The notes under the pieces were generated by a model. It had not been told where the DNA came from. It did no database searches and saw nothing but the letters and a program-made list of their open reading frames with translations. DNA of 44,743 nucleotides from positions 1-44,743 of the forward strand of contig JAJZQO010000015.1 of the NCBI GenBank assembly GCA_021847575.1, given 5' to 3'. The translations under genes were made by a program, and so were the position numbers. The DNA comes from Bacillota bacterium. GTDB lineage: Bacteria; Bacillota; Sulfobacillia; JAJZYS01; JAJYTV01. This document shows positions 24,686-33,508 of the stretch, in pieces. Within the stretch, counting starts at the first letter, position 1; each line of letters begins with the position of its first letter.

Positions 24686-25457
24686 GTCCCACCTGACCTT
24701 GTCTGATCGTGTTCGCTGCCGCCCTTGCCCTCTCCAGGGTACCAGGGTCGCCGCGGGCGGCGGCCTCGAGCGCCGCGGCGAGCTCCTGCCCAGCCTGCGC
24801 CACCTGCGGCGCGTTGAGCGTCAGGATCTCCTGCCAGAGGCCCGTCGGACTCGTCGCGACGCGCAGCATCTCACGCGCCGCGGGGCCCACGAGCTGCCCG
24901 GGTACGTCCTCGAGCAGCAGGGCGAGCGAGCAGCTGAAGGCATAGCAAAGGTGCGAACTCAGAGCCACGATGCGATCGTGCTCGGCAGCGTCGAGCCAGT
25001 AGGGCACGGCGCCGAGCGAACGAACGAGTTCTTCTGCCCGATCTGCCGGGCCACCCGCCGCGCAGAGCGCGAAACCCTGGCCGGCGAAGAGCCCCGCCTG
25101 GGCCGCTGCCGGACCCGATCCCGCGTTCCCCGCCAGGGGGTGCCCACCGACGAACGGCAGGCCGCGCTCCTTTGCCCTGTCGCAGATCGCGTGCTTGACC
25201 GATCCCGTGTCAAGCCAGAGCGGCGCCCGCCAGGGCGCGTCCAGCAGCGCGATCGCCGCCTCGGGCGGGGTCGCCAGCACGATGCAGTCGAAACTGCCCC
25301 GCGGCTCGCTCACTGTGCGACGGATCGCGCCGAGCGCCAGGGCCTGCTCGCAGTGCTCCGAGGACAGGTCGTAGCCGAGGACCTCGTGTCCCAGCGCCGT
25401 CAGGTCCATGGCCAGAGAGGTACCGATGAGGCCGAGCCCCGCGACCAAGACCTGCAC
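24675..25457 (-). CDS. tyrA: Prephenate dehydrogenase
   Basis: A 260-residue enzyme that oxidatively decarboxylates prephenate to 4-hydroxyphenylpyruvate for tyrosine. VLVAGLGLIGTSLA is the dinucleotide-binding motif at the N-terminus, DTGSVKHAI and FVGGHPLAGNAGSGPAAA hold the substrate histidine block, and LSSHLCYAFSCSLA follows. There is no ACT regulatory domain at the C-terminus, so feedback by tyrosine through ACT is not expected. The GTG at 25457 has GGGGAGGG six bases upstream. It sits between a thioesterase and aroH. Confidence 0.94.
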   Translation of the reverse strand: MQVLVAGLGLIGTSLAMDLTALGHEVLGYDLSSEHCEQALALGAIRRTVSEPRGSFDCIVLATPPEAAIALLDAPWRAPLWLDTGSVKHAICDRAKERGLPFVGGHPLAGNAGSGPAAAQAGLFAGQGFALCAAGGPADRAEELVRSLGAVPYWLDAAEHDRIVALSSHLCYAFSCSLALLLEDVPGQLVGPAAREMLRVATSPTGLWQEILTLNAPQVAQAGQELAAALEAAARGDPGTLERARAAANTIRQGQVGHGG

Positions 25458-25507
25458 GTCTAGCCCTCCCCGCCTGCTGCACGACCCCGAGGCGTCGCCC
25501 CGCCCGG

Positions 25508-26032
25508 CTAGTCGGGATGCGCCACCACGCGCGCGCGCAGTTCGGCGGCGATCCCGGGCGGAAACGGCGTCGCGCGGCGCACGCCGCGATCGAGGTGGGC
25601 GGCGATGAATTCGCTCGTCGCCACAAGCTGGCCGTCACGCGTCATGCGCAGATAGTGGCGGTAGCGGATCGTCTTCTCCCGCACCTCGAGCAGGTCCGTG
25701 TAGACCGCCACGGTGTCGCCGGGGAACAGTTCCTTGTGGTAGGTGGCCTCCTGGGTCAAGGCGGCCATGCCGCTGCCGCTCACATCGAAGTACGGGCGTC
25801 CGAGCCCCAGCCGCGAGAAGAAGCCCCAGTTCGCCGAGTCGAAGATCTGCGCGTACCGCGCGATGTTGGCATGACCCATATGGTCCGTGTCCCAGGGATA
25901 CACCACTCCGACATAGGTTGGTTCGAGGATCTGCTCGTTCAGCGGCAAGGGCTCCCCCTCCTGGCCAAGCGCGTTCGCGAACCATTCGCGCCACGCGGAA
26001 TACGGTACGGAAGGCAGTCGGGCCCGGGGCAT
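25508..26032 (-). CDS. 4HBT-type acyl-CoA thioesterase
   Basis: A 174-residue hot-dog-fold protein. VYPWDTDHMGHANIARYAQIFDSANWGF contains the active-site aspartate region of the 4-hydroxybenzoyl-CoA thioesterase family. TYHKELFPGDTVAVYTDLLEVREKTIRYRHYL is the second half of the fold. The substrate acyl-CoA cannot be told. The ATG at 26032 has only a weak ribosome site. The gene is divergent from asnB with a 48-bp spacer, so the two promoters must overlap or lie inside the coding ends. It is followed by tyrA after 50 bp. Confidence 0.82.
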   Translation of the reverse strand: MPRARLPSVPYSAWREWFANALGQEGEPLPLNEQILEPTYVGVVYPWDTDHMGHANIARYAQIFDSANWGFFSRLGLGRPYFDVSGSGMAALTQEATYHKELFPGDTVAVYTDLLEVREKTIRYRHYLRMTRDGQLVATSEFIAAHLDRGVRRATPFPPGIAAELRARVVAHPD

Positions 26033-26080
26033 CGCCCCAGGGGCCAGGCTGCAGACCTGAGCCAAGAGGGGCGAAGCGGT

Positions 26081-27982
26081 GTGTGTGGAATCGCCGGCTG
26101 GATCGACTGGCACGAGGATCTGAGGCAGGAGGCGGCATTGCTTGAGCGCATGGTCGCGGCCTTGACGCCGCGCGGCCCGGATGACGCCGGACTGAAGCTC
26201 GAGCGGCACGCGGCCCTGGGTCACCGCAGGCTGATCGTCGTGGACCCCGAGGGCGGCGCTCAGCCGATGACGCGGCGCTTCGGCCGCCGCGAGCTCACCA
26301 TCGTCTACAACGGCGAACTCTACAACACGGAGGAGATCCGGCGCCCGCTCCTCGCGAAGGGCTACCGCTTCCACGGCCACTCCGACACCGAAGTCCTGCT
26401 CTCCGCCTACGCCGAATGGGGCGACGCGTGCCTGCAGGGCCTCAACGGCATCTTCGCCTTCGCGATCTGGGACAGCCTCAGGGAGGATCTCTTCCTCGCC
26501 CGCGACCGGCTTGGCGTGAAGCCTCTGTTCTACGCCGAACGTCCGGACGCCTTCCTCTTCGCCTCGGAGCTCAAGGCTCTGCTGGCGCACCCCCTCGTGC
26601 CGCCGGAACTGGACCGCGACGGGCTCGCGGAGATCTTCCTGATGGCGCCCTCGCGCACACCCGGCCACGGCGTCTTCCGCGGCGTCGAGGAGCTGAGGCC
26701 GGGCCGGGCCTTGCACTGGCGACGGGCGGGCCTCAGCTCCTTCACGTACTGGCGGCTCGAGGCGCGTGAGCATACGGACGACGTCGCGACGACGGCACGC
26801 ACCGTGCACGACCTCCTGCAGGACACCGTCGAGCGCCAGCTGGTCTCCGACGTTGGCATCTCATCGCTGCTTTCGGGCGGCCTCGACTCGAGCGCCGTGA
26901 CGGCCTTCGCCAGCGCCGCGCTGAAGCGCGAGGGCAGGCCCGCCCTGCGCACCTGGGCCGTCGAGTTCGCCGAGATGGCGACGCACTTCCGGCCGACGGA
27001 CTTTCAGACCTCCTTGGACGGTCCGTGGGCCGCGAAGGTGGCGGCCTACCTCGGCACCGACCACCGCACCGTCACGCTCGGGCCGACAGAGGTGGCCGGC
27101 AGCCTCGAGGCCGCCATGCTGGCGCGGGACCTGCCCGGGATGGCCGATGTCGACAGCTCCCTTTTGCTGTTCTGCCGGCGGATCAAGGAGGAGTCCACCG
27201 TCGCGCTCTCGGGCGAGTCGGCCGACGAGGTGTTCGGCGGCTACCCGTGGTTCGTGCGGCCGGACGCCCTCGCCGCCGACACGTTCCCCTGGGCTTTGCG
27301 CCAGAAGGACCGGCTCGCACTGCTCGATCCCGACCTGGTCCGTTACCTCGACGCCGAGCGCTACGTCCAGGACCGCTACCACCAGGCGCTCGGCGAGGTG
27401 CCCAGACTGCCCGGCGAGGCGCCAGCGGAGGCGCGCATGCGCGAGATCCTGCACCTCAACATCACGCGCTTCCTGCCGACCCTGCTCGACCGCAAGGATC
27501 GCATGAGCATGGCGACCGGCCTCGAGGTGCGGGTTCCCTTCTGCGACCACCGCCTGGTCGAGTACGTCTTCAACATCCCGTGGTCGCTGAAAATGCTCAA
27601 CGGGCAGCGCAAGGGCATCCTGCGCGAGGCCCTGCGCGGCGAACTGCCGGACGACGTTGTGGACCGGCCGAAGAGCCCCTACCCGTCGACGCCCGATCCG
27701 CGCTTCCTGCAGGCGGTGCGAGAGGGTGCGCTCGGGGTGCTGCACGATTCCCGCTCGCCGCTCGCGGGCTTCCTAAACCGCCCGGCGATCGAGGCTCTCG
27801 CCCAGGCCGACCAGGATCCCTTCGCCCTGCCCTGGTTCTCGCAGTTGATGGGACTGCCGCAGTGGTTCGCCTATGTGCTGCAGCTCGATGCCTTCATGCG
27901 GCGCGGTCCCGTCAAGGCGCCGTACCGTCCGGCACGAAGCCCCGAAGCCATCAGGGCGGCCGCAGCAGGGGGCGCAGACTAG
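26081..27982 (+). CDS. asnB: Asparagine synthase (glutamine-hydrolysing)
   Basis: A 633-residue enzyme that transfers the glutamine amide to aspartate using ATP. The GTG start places Cys2 (M-CGIAGWID) as the amidotransferase nucleophile. RGPDDAG, GHRRLIVVDPEGGAQPM, YNGELYN and GHSDTEVLL complete the glutaminase domain. The synthetase domain begins near 240, with the PP-loop SGGLDSS (265-271) and SGESADEVFGGYPWF. The ribosome site GAGGGG is nine bases before the start. Length is within the AsnB range. The long C-terminal helical part is intact. Confidence 0.95.
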   Translation: MCGIAGWIDWHEDLRQEAALLERMVAALTPRGPDDAGLKLERHAALGHRRLIVVDPEGGAQPMTRRFGRRELTIVYNGELYNTEEIRRPLLAKGYRFHGHSDTEVLLSAYAEWGDACLQGLNGIFAFAIWDSLREDLFLARDRLGVKPLFYAERPDAFLFASELKALLAHPLVPPELDRDGLAEIFLMAPSRTPGHGVFRGVEELRPGRALHWRRAGLSSFTYWRLEAREHTDDVATTARTVHDLLQDTVERQLVSDVGISSLLSGGLDSSAVTAFASAALKREGRPALRTWAVEFAEMATHFRPTDFQTSLDGPWAAKVAAYLGTDHRTVTLGPTEVAGSLEAAMLARDLPGMADVDSSLLLFCRRIKEESTVALSGESADEVFGGYPWFVRPDALAADTFPWALRQKDRLALLDPDLVRYLDAERYVQDRYHQALGEVPRLPGEAPAEARMREILHLNITRFLPTLLDRKDRMSMATGLEVRVPFCDHRLVEYVFNIPWSLKMLNGQRKGILREALRGELPDDVVDRPKSPYPSTPDPRFLQAVREGALGVLHDSRSPLAGFLNRPAIEALAQADQDPFALPWFSQLMGLPQWFAYVLQLDAFMRRGPVKAPYRPARSPEAIRAAAAGGAD

Positions 27983-28000
27983 CGCCCCCCTGGTCCGCCG

Positions 28001-28222
28001 TCACTCGCCGCGCTGCGCCTCGTCGCCGATCTCGTCGCGGAACCCCTCGATGGCCTCCCGGCGCCGCCGGTTCTTGTCCCGCATGGCGTCCGCCTGGGCG
28101 TCGCGCATGTCATGGCCATGCGCCGCGAGGAAGTCCTCGGCGTCGTCGAGGTTCGCGTACGTGTTCTCGATGTGTTCCTGCAGGTGCTCGACGTTGTCGG
28201 ACCGGTCGTCGGGCTTCGGCAT
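28001..28222 (-). CDS. tlp: Small acid-soluble spore protein Tlp
   Basis: A 73-residue, highly charged protein. PKPDDRSDNVEHLQ and NRRRREAIEGFRDEIGDE match the Tlp family of minor small acid-soluble spore proteins, which are made in the forespore. This marks the organism as an endospore former. GGAGG lies eight bases before the ATG at 28222. The gene faces asnB with an 18-bp gap. I could not find a convincing forespore sigma-G promoter in the GC-rich, hairpin-forming DNA upstream. Confidence 0.92.
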   Translation of the reverse strand: MPKPDDRSDNVEHLQEHIENTYANLDDAEDFLAAHGHDMRDAQADAMRDKNRRRREAIEGFRDEIGDEAQRGE

Positions 28223-28283
28223 CCATCATTCCTCCCCGAGGGCCGCCCATGCGGCCCGAGACTGTGGGACGCCCCTTAGCCTG

Positions 28284-28324
28284 CGCCCCCACGCCGCAGG
28301 CATGCGCCCGGCGGCCTGGGGGCG
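28284..28324. repeat. Long imperfect hairpin between tlp and the recombinase remnant
   Basis: CGCCCCC (28284-28290) pairs with GGGGGCG (28318-28324). Inside it GCCGC (28293-28297) pairs with GCGGC (28311-28315), and a short GGC/GCC closes the tip. This 41-nt fold is 61 bp upstream of the IS607-type remnant. It may be the subterminal hairpin of that element or part of the tlp upstream region. The 28223-28668 stretch has no intact gene. Confidence 0.55.
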
Positions 28325-28384
28325 TGCAGGGAAAGTCGCGGGCATTGCTTGACGCAGTCTGACGTGGACCGCCAAACTGGAAAC

Positions 28385-28555
28385 ATGCACCACGAACAGA
28401 TGCTCTCTACTGGGCAACTGGCAGATCGTCTCGGCGTGGTGGCCGCGTCGGACGGGATCGACGTGGTGCTGGTAGAATTCAAGGACCGCCCGGCGCGTCT
28501 CGGCTTCGCCCACGTGGTCGCAGCCCTGGCGGCGCACGACGTCCGCGTTGCGGTC
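28385..28555 (+). pseudogene. Internally deleted IS607-type serine recombinase (TnpA) remnant
   Basis: One frame reads MLSTGQLADRLGV, the first helix of a MerR-type HTH as found at the start of IS607 recombinases. It then runs directly into VVLVEFKDRPARLGF and VVAALAAHDVRVAVLAG, which match the C-terminal part of the catalytic domain (normally VxxKDRLxRFGFE). The HTH recognition helix, the catalytic-serine region and the end of the protein are missing, so it cannot be active. No tnpB partner is seen. The element was probably lost through internal deletion. A different reading frame with protein-like sequence follows up to 28662. Confidence 0.65.
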
Positions 28556-28668
28556 TTGGCTGGACCGGACGCAATGGGTCAAGGCAGTACGTTTCCCTGC
28601 CGACCTGTTTCCCGGACCACCTACAGATGTTCGAGAGCCTGCGCCCGAGCTTCAAGGAGTGATCCGAT

Positions 28669-29859
28669 CTGTTCGCCCTCGTCGACGTGAACGCGATGTT
28701 CGCCAGTTGCGCGGCCGCCGAGGACCCGAGCCTCAGGGGCCTGCCGCTCGTCGTGGCGGGCGACCCCGGCGACCGGCGCAGCATCGTCCTCACGGCGAGC
28801 TACGAGGCCAGGAGCTTCGGCGTGCACACCGCGATGCCGGTGCGCGAAGCCCTGCGCCTCTGCCCGCACGTACGCATCGTGCCGCCGGACCGTGCCCTCT
28901 ACGAGCGGTACAGCCGGCAGCTTTTCGACGTGCTGCGGGACTTCACGCCGGTGGTGCGCCCCGTCTCGATCGACGAGGCCTACCTGGACCTCGCCGGCTG
29001 TCCCGGCCTCGCCGCGGGCCCGCTGCAGCTCGCGTCCGTGATCCGCAGGACAGTCGCGGAGCGGACGGGCCTCCAGGTCTCGATCGGGCTGGCCGAGGGG
29101 CCGTGGCTCGCCAAGATGGCCGCGGATCTCGCGAAAAAGCGCCCCGATGGCGTCCTGTTGCTGCTCGCGCGGGACATTCCGGAGTTCGTCTGGCCACTCG
29201 GCGTCGAGGCGTTCCACGGCATCGGCCCGAAGACGGCCGCGAAGCTGCGGCAACTGGGCATCCGCACGATCGGCGACATCGCCCACGCGGACCCTGCGGC
29301 CTTCTCCGGGTTTGGCGCCTACGGCAGGCGGATGCGCGATCTCGCCCTGGGCACCGACCGGGAAGGCCTGCCTGAGGACGGTCCTCCTGTCTCCATCTCG
29401 AGCGAGGAGACGTTCGCCCGCGATATCTTGGCGCCCGAGGCGCTCCATCCCCACCTCGTGGCCATCTGCGACCGCGTCGCCGAGCGCCTGCGCGGGGAGG
29501 GATACGTCGCGGGTGGGCTTGGCCTCCGCCTGCGAAACTCGGATTTTCGGGACTACAGCCGGCAGGGCCGGCTGCCCGCTCCGAGCGCGCGCGCCGAGGA
29601 CCTGCGCAGCGAGGCGCAGGCGCTCTTGCGGCGCATGCCGGCGACGGCGTTCCCCTGCCGGCTGCTCGGCATCGCCGCGCACCGGCTCGTGCGGGTGGAC
29701 GCCCGGCCGCCCGAGCTCTTTCCCGACGACGCGGCGCAGCGCCGCGACCAGCTGTGGCAGGCCGTCACGGAGGTGCGGCGGCGGTTCGGCGCTGACGCTG
29801 TGCGACCCCTGGGCGGCCAGTCGGCGCGTCCCCGCAAGCCGTCCCGGGACACGAGATAA
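28669..29859 (+). CDS. Y-family DNA polymerase (DinB/UmuC-like)
   Basis: A 396-residue translesion polymerase. The conserved N-terminus FALVDVNAMFASC is in frame from a CTG at 28669, with AAGGAG nine bases upstream. The nearest standard start, GTG at 28687, would cut off Asp6, the first metal-binding residue. The second catalytic pair is Asp102-Glu103 in SIDEAYLDLAG. LGLAEGPWLAKMAADLAKKRPDGV-like palm sequence, the GIGPKTAAKLRQLGI helix-hairpin-helix and a little-finger domain follow. The C-terminus is short, without an obvious clamp-binding tail. It comes after a mobile-element remnant that may have removed a former upstream gene. Confidence 0.87.
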   Translation: MFALVDVNAMFASCAAAEDPSLRGLPLVVAGDPGDRRSIVLTASYEARSFGVHTAMPVREALRLCPHVRIVPPDRALYERYSRQLFDVLRDFTPVVRPVSIDEAYLDLAGCPGLAAGPLQLASVIRRTVAERTGLQVSIGLAEGPWLAKMAADLAKKRPDGVLLLLARDIPEFVWPLGVEAFHGIGPKTAAKLRQLGIRTIGDIAHADPAAFSGFGAYGRRMRDLALGTDREGLPEDGPPVSISSEETFARDILAPEALHPHLVAICDRVAERLRGEGYVAGGLGLRLRNSDFRDYSRQGRLPAPSARAEDLRSEAQALLRRMPATAFPCRLLGIAAHRLVRVDARPPELFPDDAAQRRDQLWQAVTEVRRRFGADAVRPLGGQSARPRKPSRDTR

Positions 29860-29878
29860 CGTATTATTCCGATCTGCA

Positions 29879-29887
29879 TGCTATACT
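29879..29887 (+). promoter_or_regulatory. Extended -10 promoter of cysK
   Basis: TGCTATACT (29879-29887) combines a TG extension with a TATACT -10 box. There is no good -35, which is common for extended -10 promoters. The predicted start is about 22 bp before the cysK ATG, leaving the AAGGAGG site in the leader. Confidence 0.6.
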
Positions 29888-29916
29888 TTGCGAAACCGCC
29901 TCAAGGAGGTCTCGCC

Positions 29917-30840
<924 letters not shown>

Positions 30841-32205
30841 GCGGCCGGATCCGTCGCGGGCGCGGCCGGCAGGAGGCAGCGCACGGTCGTGCCCTCGCCC
30901 GGTTCGGACGCGATCTCCAGGGTGGCATGGTGCGCCTCCGCGATCTCCCGCGCGATCGCGAGCCCGAGCCCCGCACCGCCGCCGGCGGCGCGGGCCGGAT
31001 CCGCGCGGTAGAAGCGCTCGAAAGCGTGCTCTCGCACCTCCTGCGACATGCCCGGGCCCTCGTCCCGCACCTCCAGGGCGGGACGAGGGCCCACCTTGCG
31101 CGCCAGGACGTGGACGGTGCCTGTCTCGCCACCGTACTTGATCGCGTTGTCCACGAGAATCCACAGGAGCTGCTTCAAAAGGTCCCAGTCGGCGTGGGCC
31201 TGCACCACGTCCCGCGTCTCGGCGACGACGCGTGGCGCGTGCGGCAGGGCCTGCGCCTCGGACACCGTCTCGGCGACCAGTTCGCCGAGGTCCATGCCCT
31301 GCATGCGCAGCCTGAGACCCTGGGCGCCGCGGGCCAGGAACAGGAGATCCTGCACAAGGCGCTGCATGCGCGCGGCCTCGCGGCTGATCGTGGTCACCGC
31401 CTCATCGCGCACCTGCGGGTCCTGGGCGGCCCAGCGCTGCAGCAGTTCGGCATAGCCGGAGATCACGGCGAGCGGGGTCTTGAGCTCATGCGACGCGTCC
31501 GAGACAAAGCGGGCCTGGCGCGCGAAGGCGGCCTCCAGGCGGTCCAGCATGCGGTTGAAGGCCTGGGCGAGCCGGCCCACCTCGTCCCGCGGGTGGGCCC
31601 CCTCGAGCCGGCGGGAGAGGTCCGAATCGGAGATGCGCGTCGCCAGGGACGTGAGCCGCTCGACCGGTAGCATGGCGCGGCGCGCGAAGAGGTAGCCCAC
31701 GAGGGCCACGAGCGCCAGCCCTGCGATGCCCCCCTCGACCAGCAGGACGCGCAGGAGCTGCAGAGCGCCATAGCTCGCGGCCAAACTGACTGCCACCTGG
31801 ACGGACGCCAGCGGCAGTCCGTGAAACACGATGGGCAGGCTCACGTAGCTCGCGGGCTGGCCCTTCCAGGTGACCGTCGTCTGCACGTGCTGCGTGAGCG
31901 GGACCGGGATGGGCAGATATGGCTTCTGCGATGCCTGCACCACCGTGCCGAGCGGGCTCACGATCTGCACCACGATCTCGTCCGGACGCGCGCCGAAGAG
32001 GTAGGCGCTGCTGTTCGCCTGCACCCCGTCCAGGTCGCCGCCGCGCGAGAGGAAGGTCTGCGCGGTGGCCTGCGCGGTGGCCTCCGCCGTGCGGATGGCC
32101 TCCTGCTCCACCTCGTTGCGCAAGACGGTGAAGATCGTCGCACCGAGCACAAGCAGCACAAGCGCCATCGCGGCGGCGATGAACACCGTGAGGCGGGTGC
32201 TCAGG

Positions 32206-32883
32206 CTACGCACCCGCGCCCTCCTCGCGCAGCACGTAGCCGACGCCCCGCACCGTGTGCAGGAGAGGTGTGTCGAAAGGCTCGTCGAGCTTGCTGCGCA
32301 GCTGGTAGACATAGACGTCCACCACATTGGTGGTGCCGTAGAAGTCGTAGCCCCAGACGTGTTCGAGGATCGCCTCGCGGGACTGCGGGTGCCCGGCGTG
32401 ACGCATCAGGAACTCGAGCAGGGCGAACTCGCGCTTCGTGAGCTCGACTGGCCGTCCGGCGCGCTGCACGCTGCGTTCGAGCCGGTCGAGTCGCAGATCC
32501 CCCACCTCGAGAACATCCTGGACAGGCCCCTGCTGGCGCCTCGCCACCGAGCGGATGCGCGCGAGCAGCTCCTCGAGCTTGAACGGCTTCGTCAGGTAGT
32601 CGTCCGCGCCGAGGTCCAGACCCTGCACCTTGTCTTCGGTGCGGTCGCGCGCCGTGAGCAGGATTACCGGGACACCCGAGCGCCGCCGCAAGGCCTGCAG
32701 CACCTGCATGCCGCCCAGACCCGGCAGCATCACGTCGAGCAGCACGAGTTCGTGGTCCGAGCCGGCGAGGCGCAGTCCTTCCTCGCCGTCGTGGGCAAGC
32801 GTCACCTGGTAGCCCTCGTGTGTCAGGGCGAGCTCGAGATAGCGGGCGAGATCGCGATCGTCTTCCACCACCAGGATGCGCAT
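32206..32883 (-). CDS. OmpR-family response regulator
   Basis: A 225-residue regulator. Receiver residues are Glu7/Asp8-Asp9 (VVEDDRD), Asp50 (VLLDVMLPG), Thr in LLTARD and Lys in TKPFKLEEL. The winged helix has LTKREFALLEFLMRHAGHPQSREAILEHVWG and NVVDVYVYQLRSKLD, typical of the CusR/MprA-like branch. GAGGGAGGG stands seven bases before the ATG at 32883. It is encoded directly before its kinase and 34 bp after a gene of unknown function, which may be its target or a co-factor. Confidence 0.93.
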   Translation of the reverse strand: MRILVVEDDRDLARYLELALTHEGYQVTLAHDGEEGLRLAGSDHELVLLDVMLPGLGGMQVLQALRRRSGVPVILLTARDRTEDKVQGLDLGADDYLTKPFKLEELLARIRSVARRQQGPVQDVLEVGDLRLDRLERSVQRAGRPVELTKREFALLEFLMRHAGHPQSREAILEHVWGYDFYGTTNVVDVYVYQLRSKLDEPFDTPLLHTVRGVGYVLREEGAGA

Positions 32884-32917
32884 CGCAAAACCCTCCCTCG
32901 GGACGTTCGGCCGGGCC

Positions 32918-33358
32918 TCAGTTCCCGGGCTGCTGCGCGACTCCCTCGACCAGGGCCCGCGCGGTCTCCAGCCAGCGCGCGCGCAAGGGCATGAGGGCCG
33001 GCGCGAGGCGGACCGACACGACGAACGGCCTGTCGCCGCCCTGGATTTCGGCGTAGGGCAGTTCGCGCAGGGCCCCCTCGATCAGGTGGAGCCCCCCTGC
33101 CACGTCGAACGACCGCACGACGGCCAGGGCCGGAACGTCGAGCCGCACCGTCACCTGGCCGTCCTCGAGGCTGGCCCCAAGAAGATAGATGTCCCCCTCC
33201 TGGCCGAGACGCATCACGGACGGCACCAGATTCACCTTGGCGGTCGTCGCCTCGGCGATCAGACGGCCGACCCCCTCGATCTCGCTCGGCTGCAGCACCG
33301 GCAGGCGCACGATCTCGTCCAGCAATTCGGGACGGAGTGTTGCCGCGATGTCCTCCAT
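32918..33358 (-). CDS. Protein of unknown function upstream of the two-component system
   Basis: A 146-residue soluble protein without signal peptide or membrane segment. I do not recognise a family. It has an acidic N-terminal helix (MEDIAATLRPELLDEIVRL), then a central strand-rich part (GDIYLLGASLEDGQVTVRLDVPALAVVRSFDV) and a C-terminal helical end. Codon use matches its neighbours. AGGG lies upstream of the ATG at 33358 but the spacing is long. It lies 34 bp before the response regulator on the same strand, so a three-gene operon is likely. Confidence 0.75.
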   Translation of the reverse strand: MEDIAATLRPELLDEIVRLPVLQPSEIEGVGRLIAEATTAKVNLVPSVMRLGQEGDIYLLGASLEDGQVTVRLDVPALAVVRSFDVAGGLHLIEGALRELPYAEIQGGDRPFVVSVRLAPALMPLRARWLETARALVEGVAQQPGN

Positions 33359-33424
33359 GGCCTCAGGTCTCCCTTTCCTTTGGCAGGCTGTCCCTAGCGT
33401 ACATTACCCGAAGGCGCCGTAAAG

Positions 33425-33454
33425 CCCCTGGCTTCAGCCCTGAAGTCGCCGGGG
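33425..33454. repeat. Bulged hairpin, terminator or IS200/IS605-type end remnant
   Basis: CCCC-t-GGC-TTCAG pairs with CTGAA-gtc-GCC-GGGG around a CC loop (33425-33454). On the minus strand it lies about 55 bp after the ABC permease stop and is followed by GCTTTACG, so it may end that operon. The CCCCTGGCTTCAG core also resembles hairpins at right ends of IS200/IS605/IS607-type elements, but no transposase is adjacent. Confidence 0.5.
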
Positions 33455-33508
33455 ATGCCGTTGTGCGGTGATCCCGGCTTGCGCTGACTTCTCGCAGGAC
33501 GGATGCGG

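Noticed and set aside
28349-28690. An intact 113-codon gene before the polymerase.
   Set aside because: The frame joins two non-adjacent parts of a recombinase and then runs into low-quality Ser/Arg-rich sequence; best explained as a remnant.
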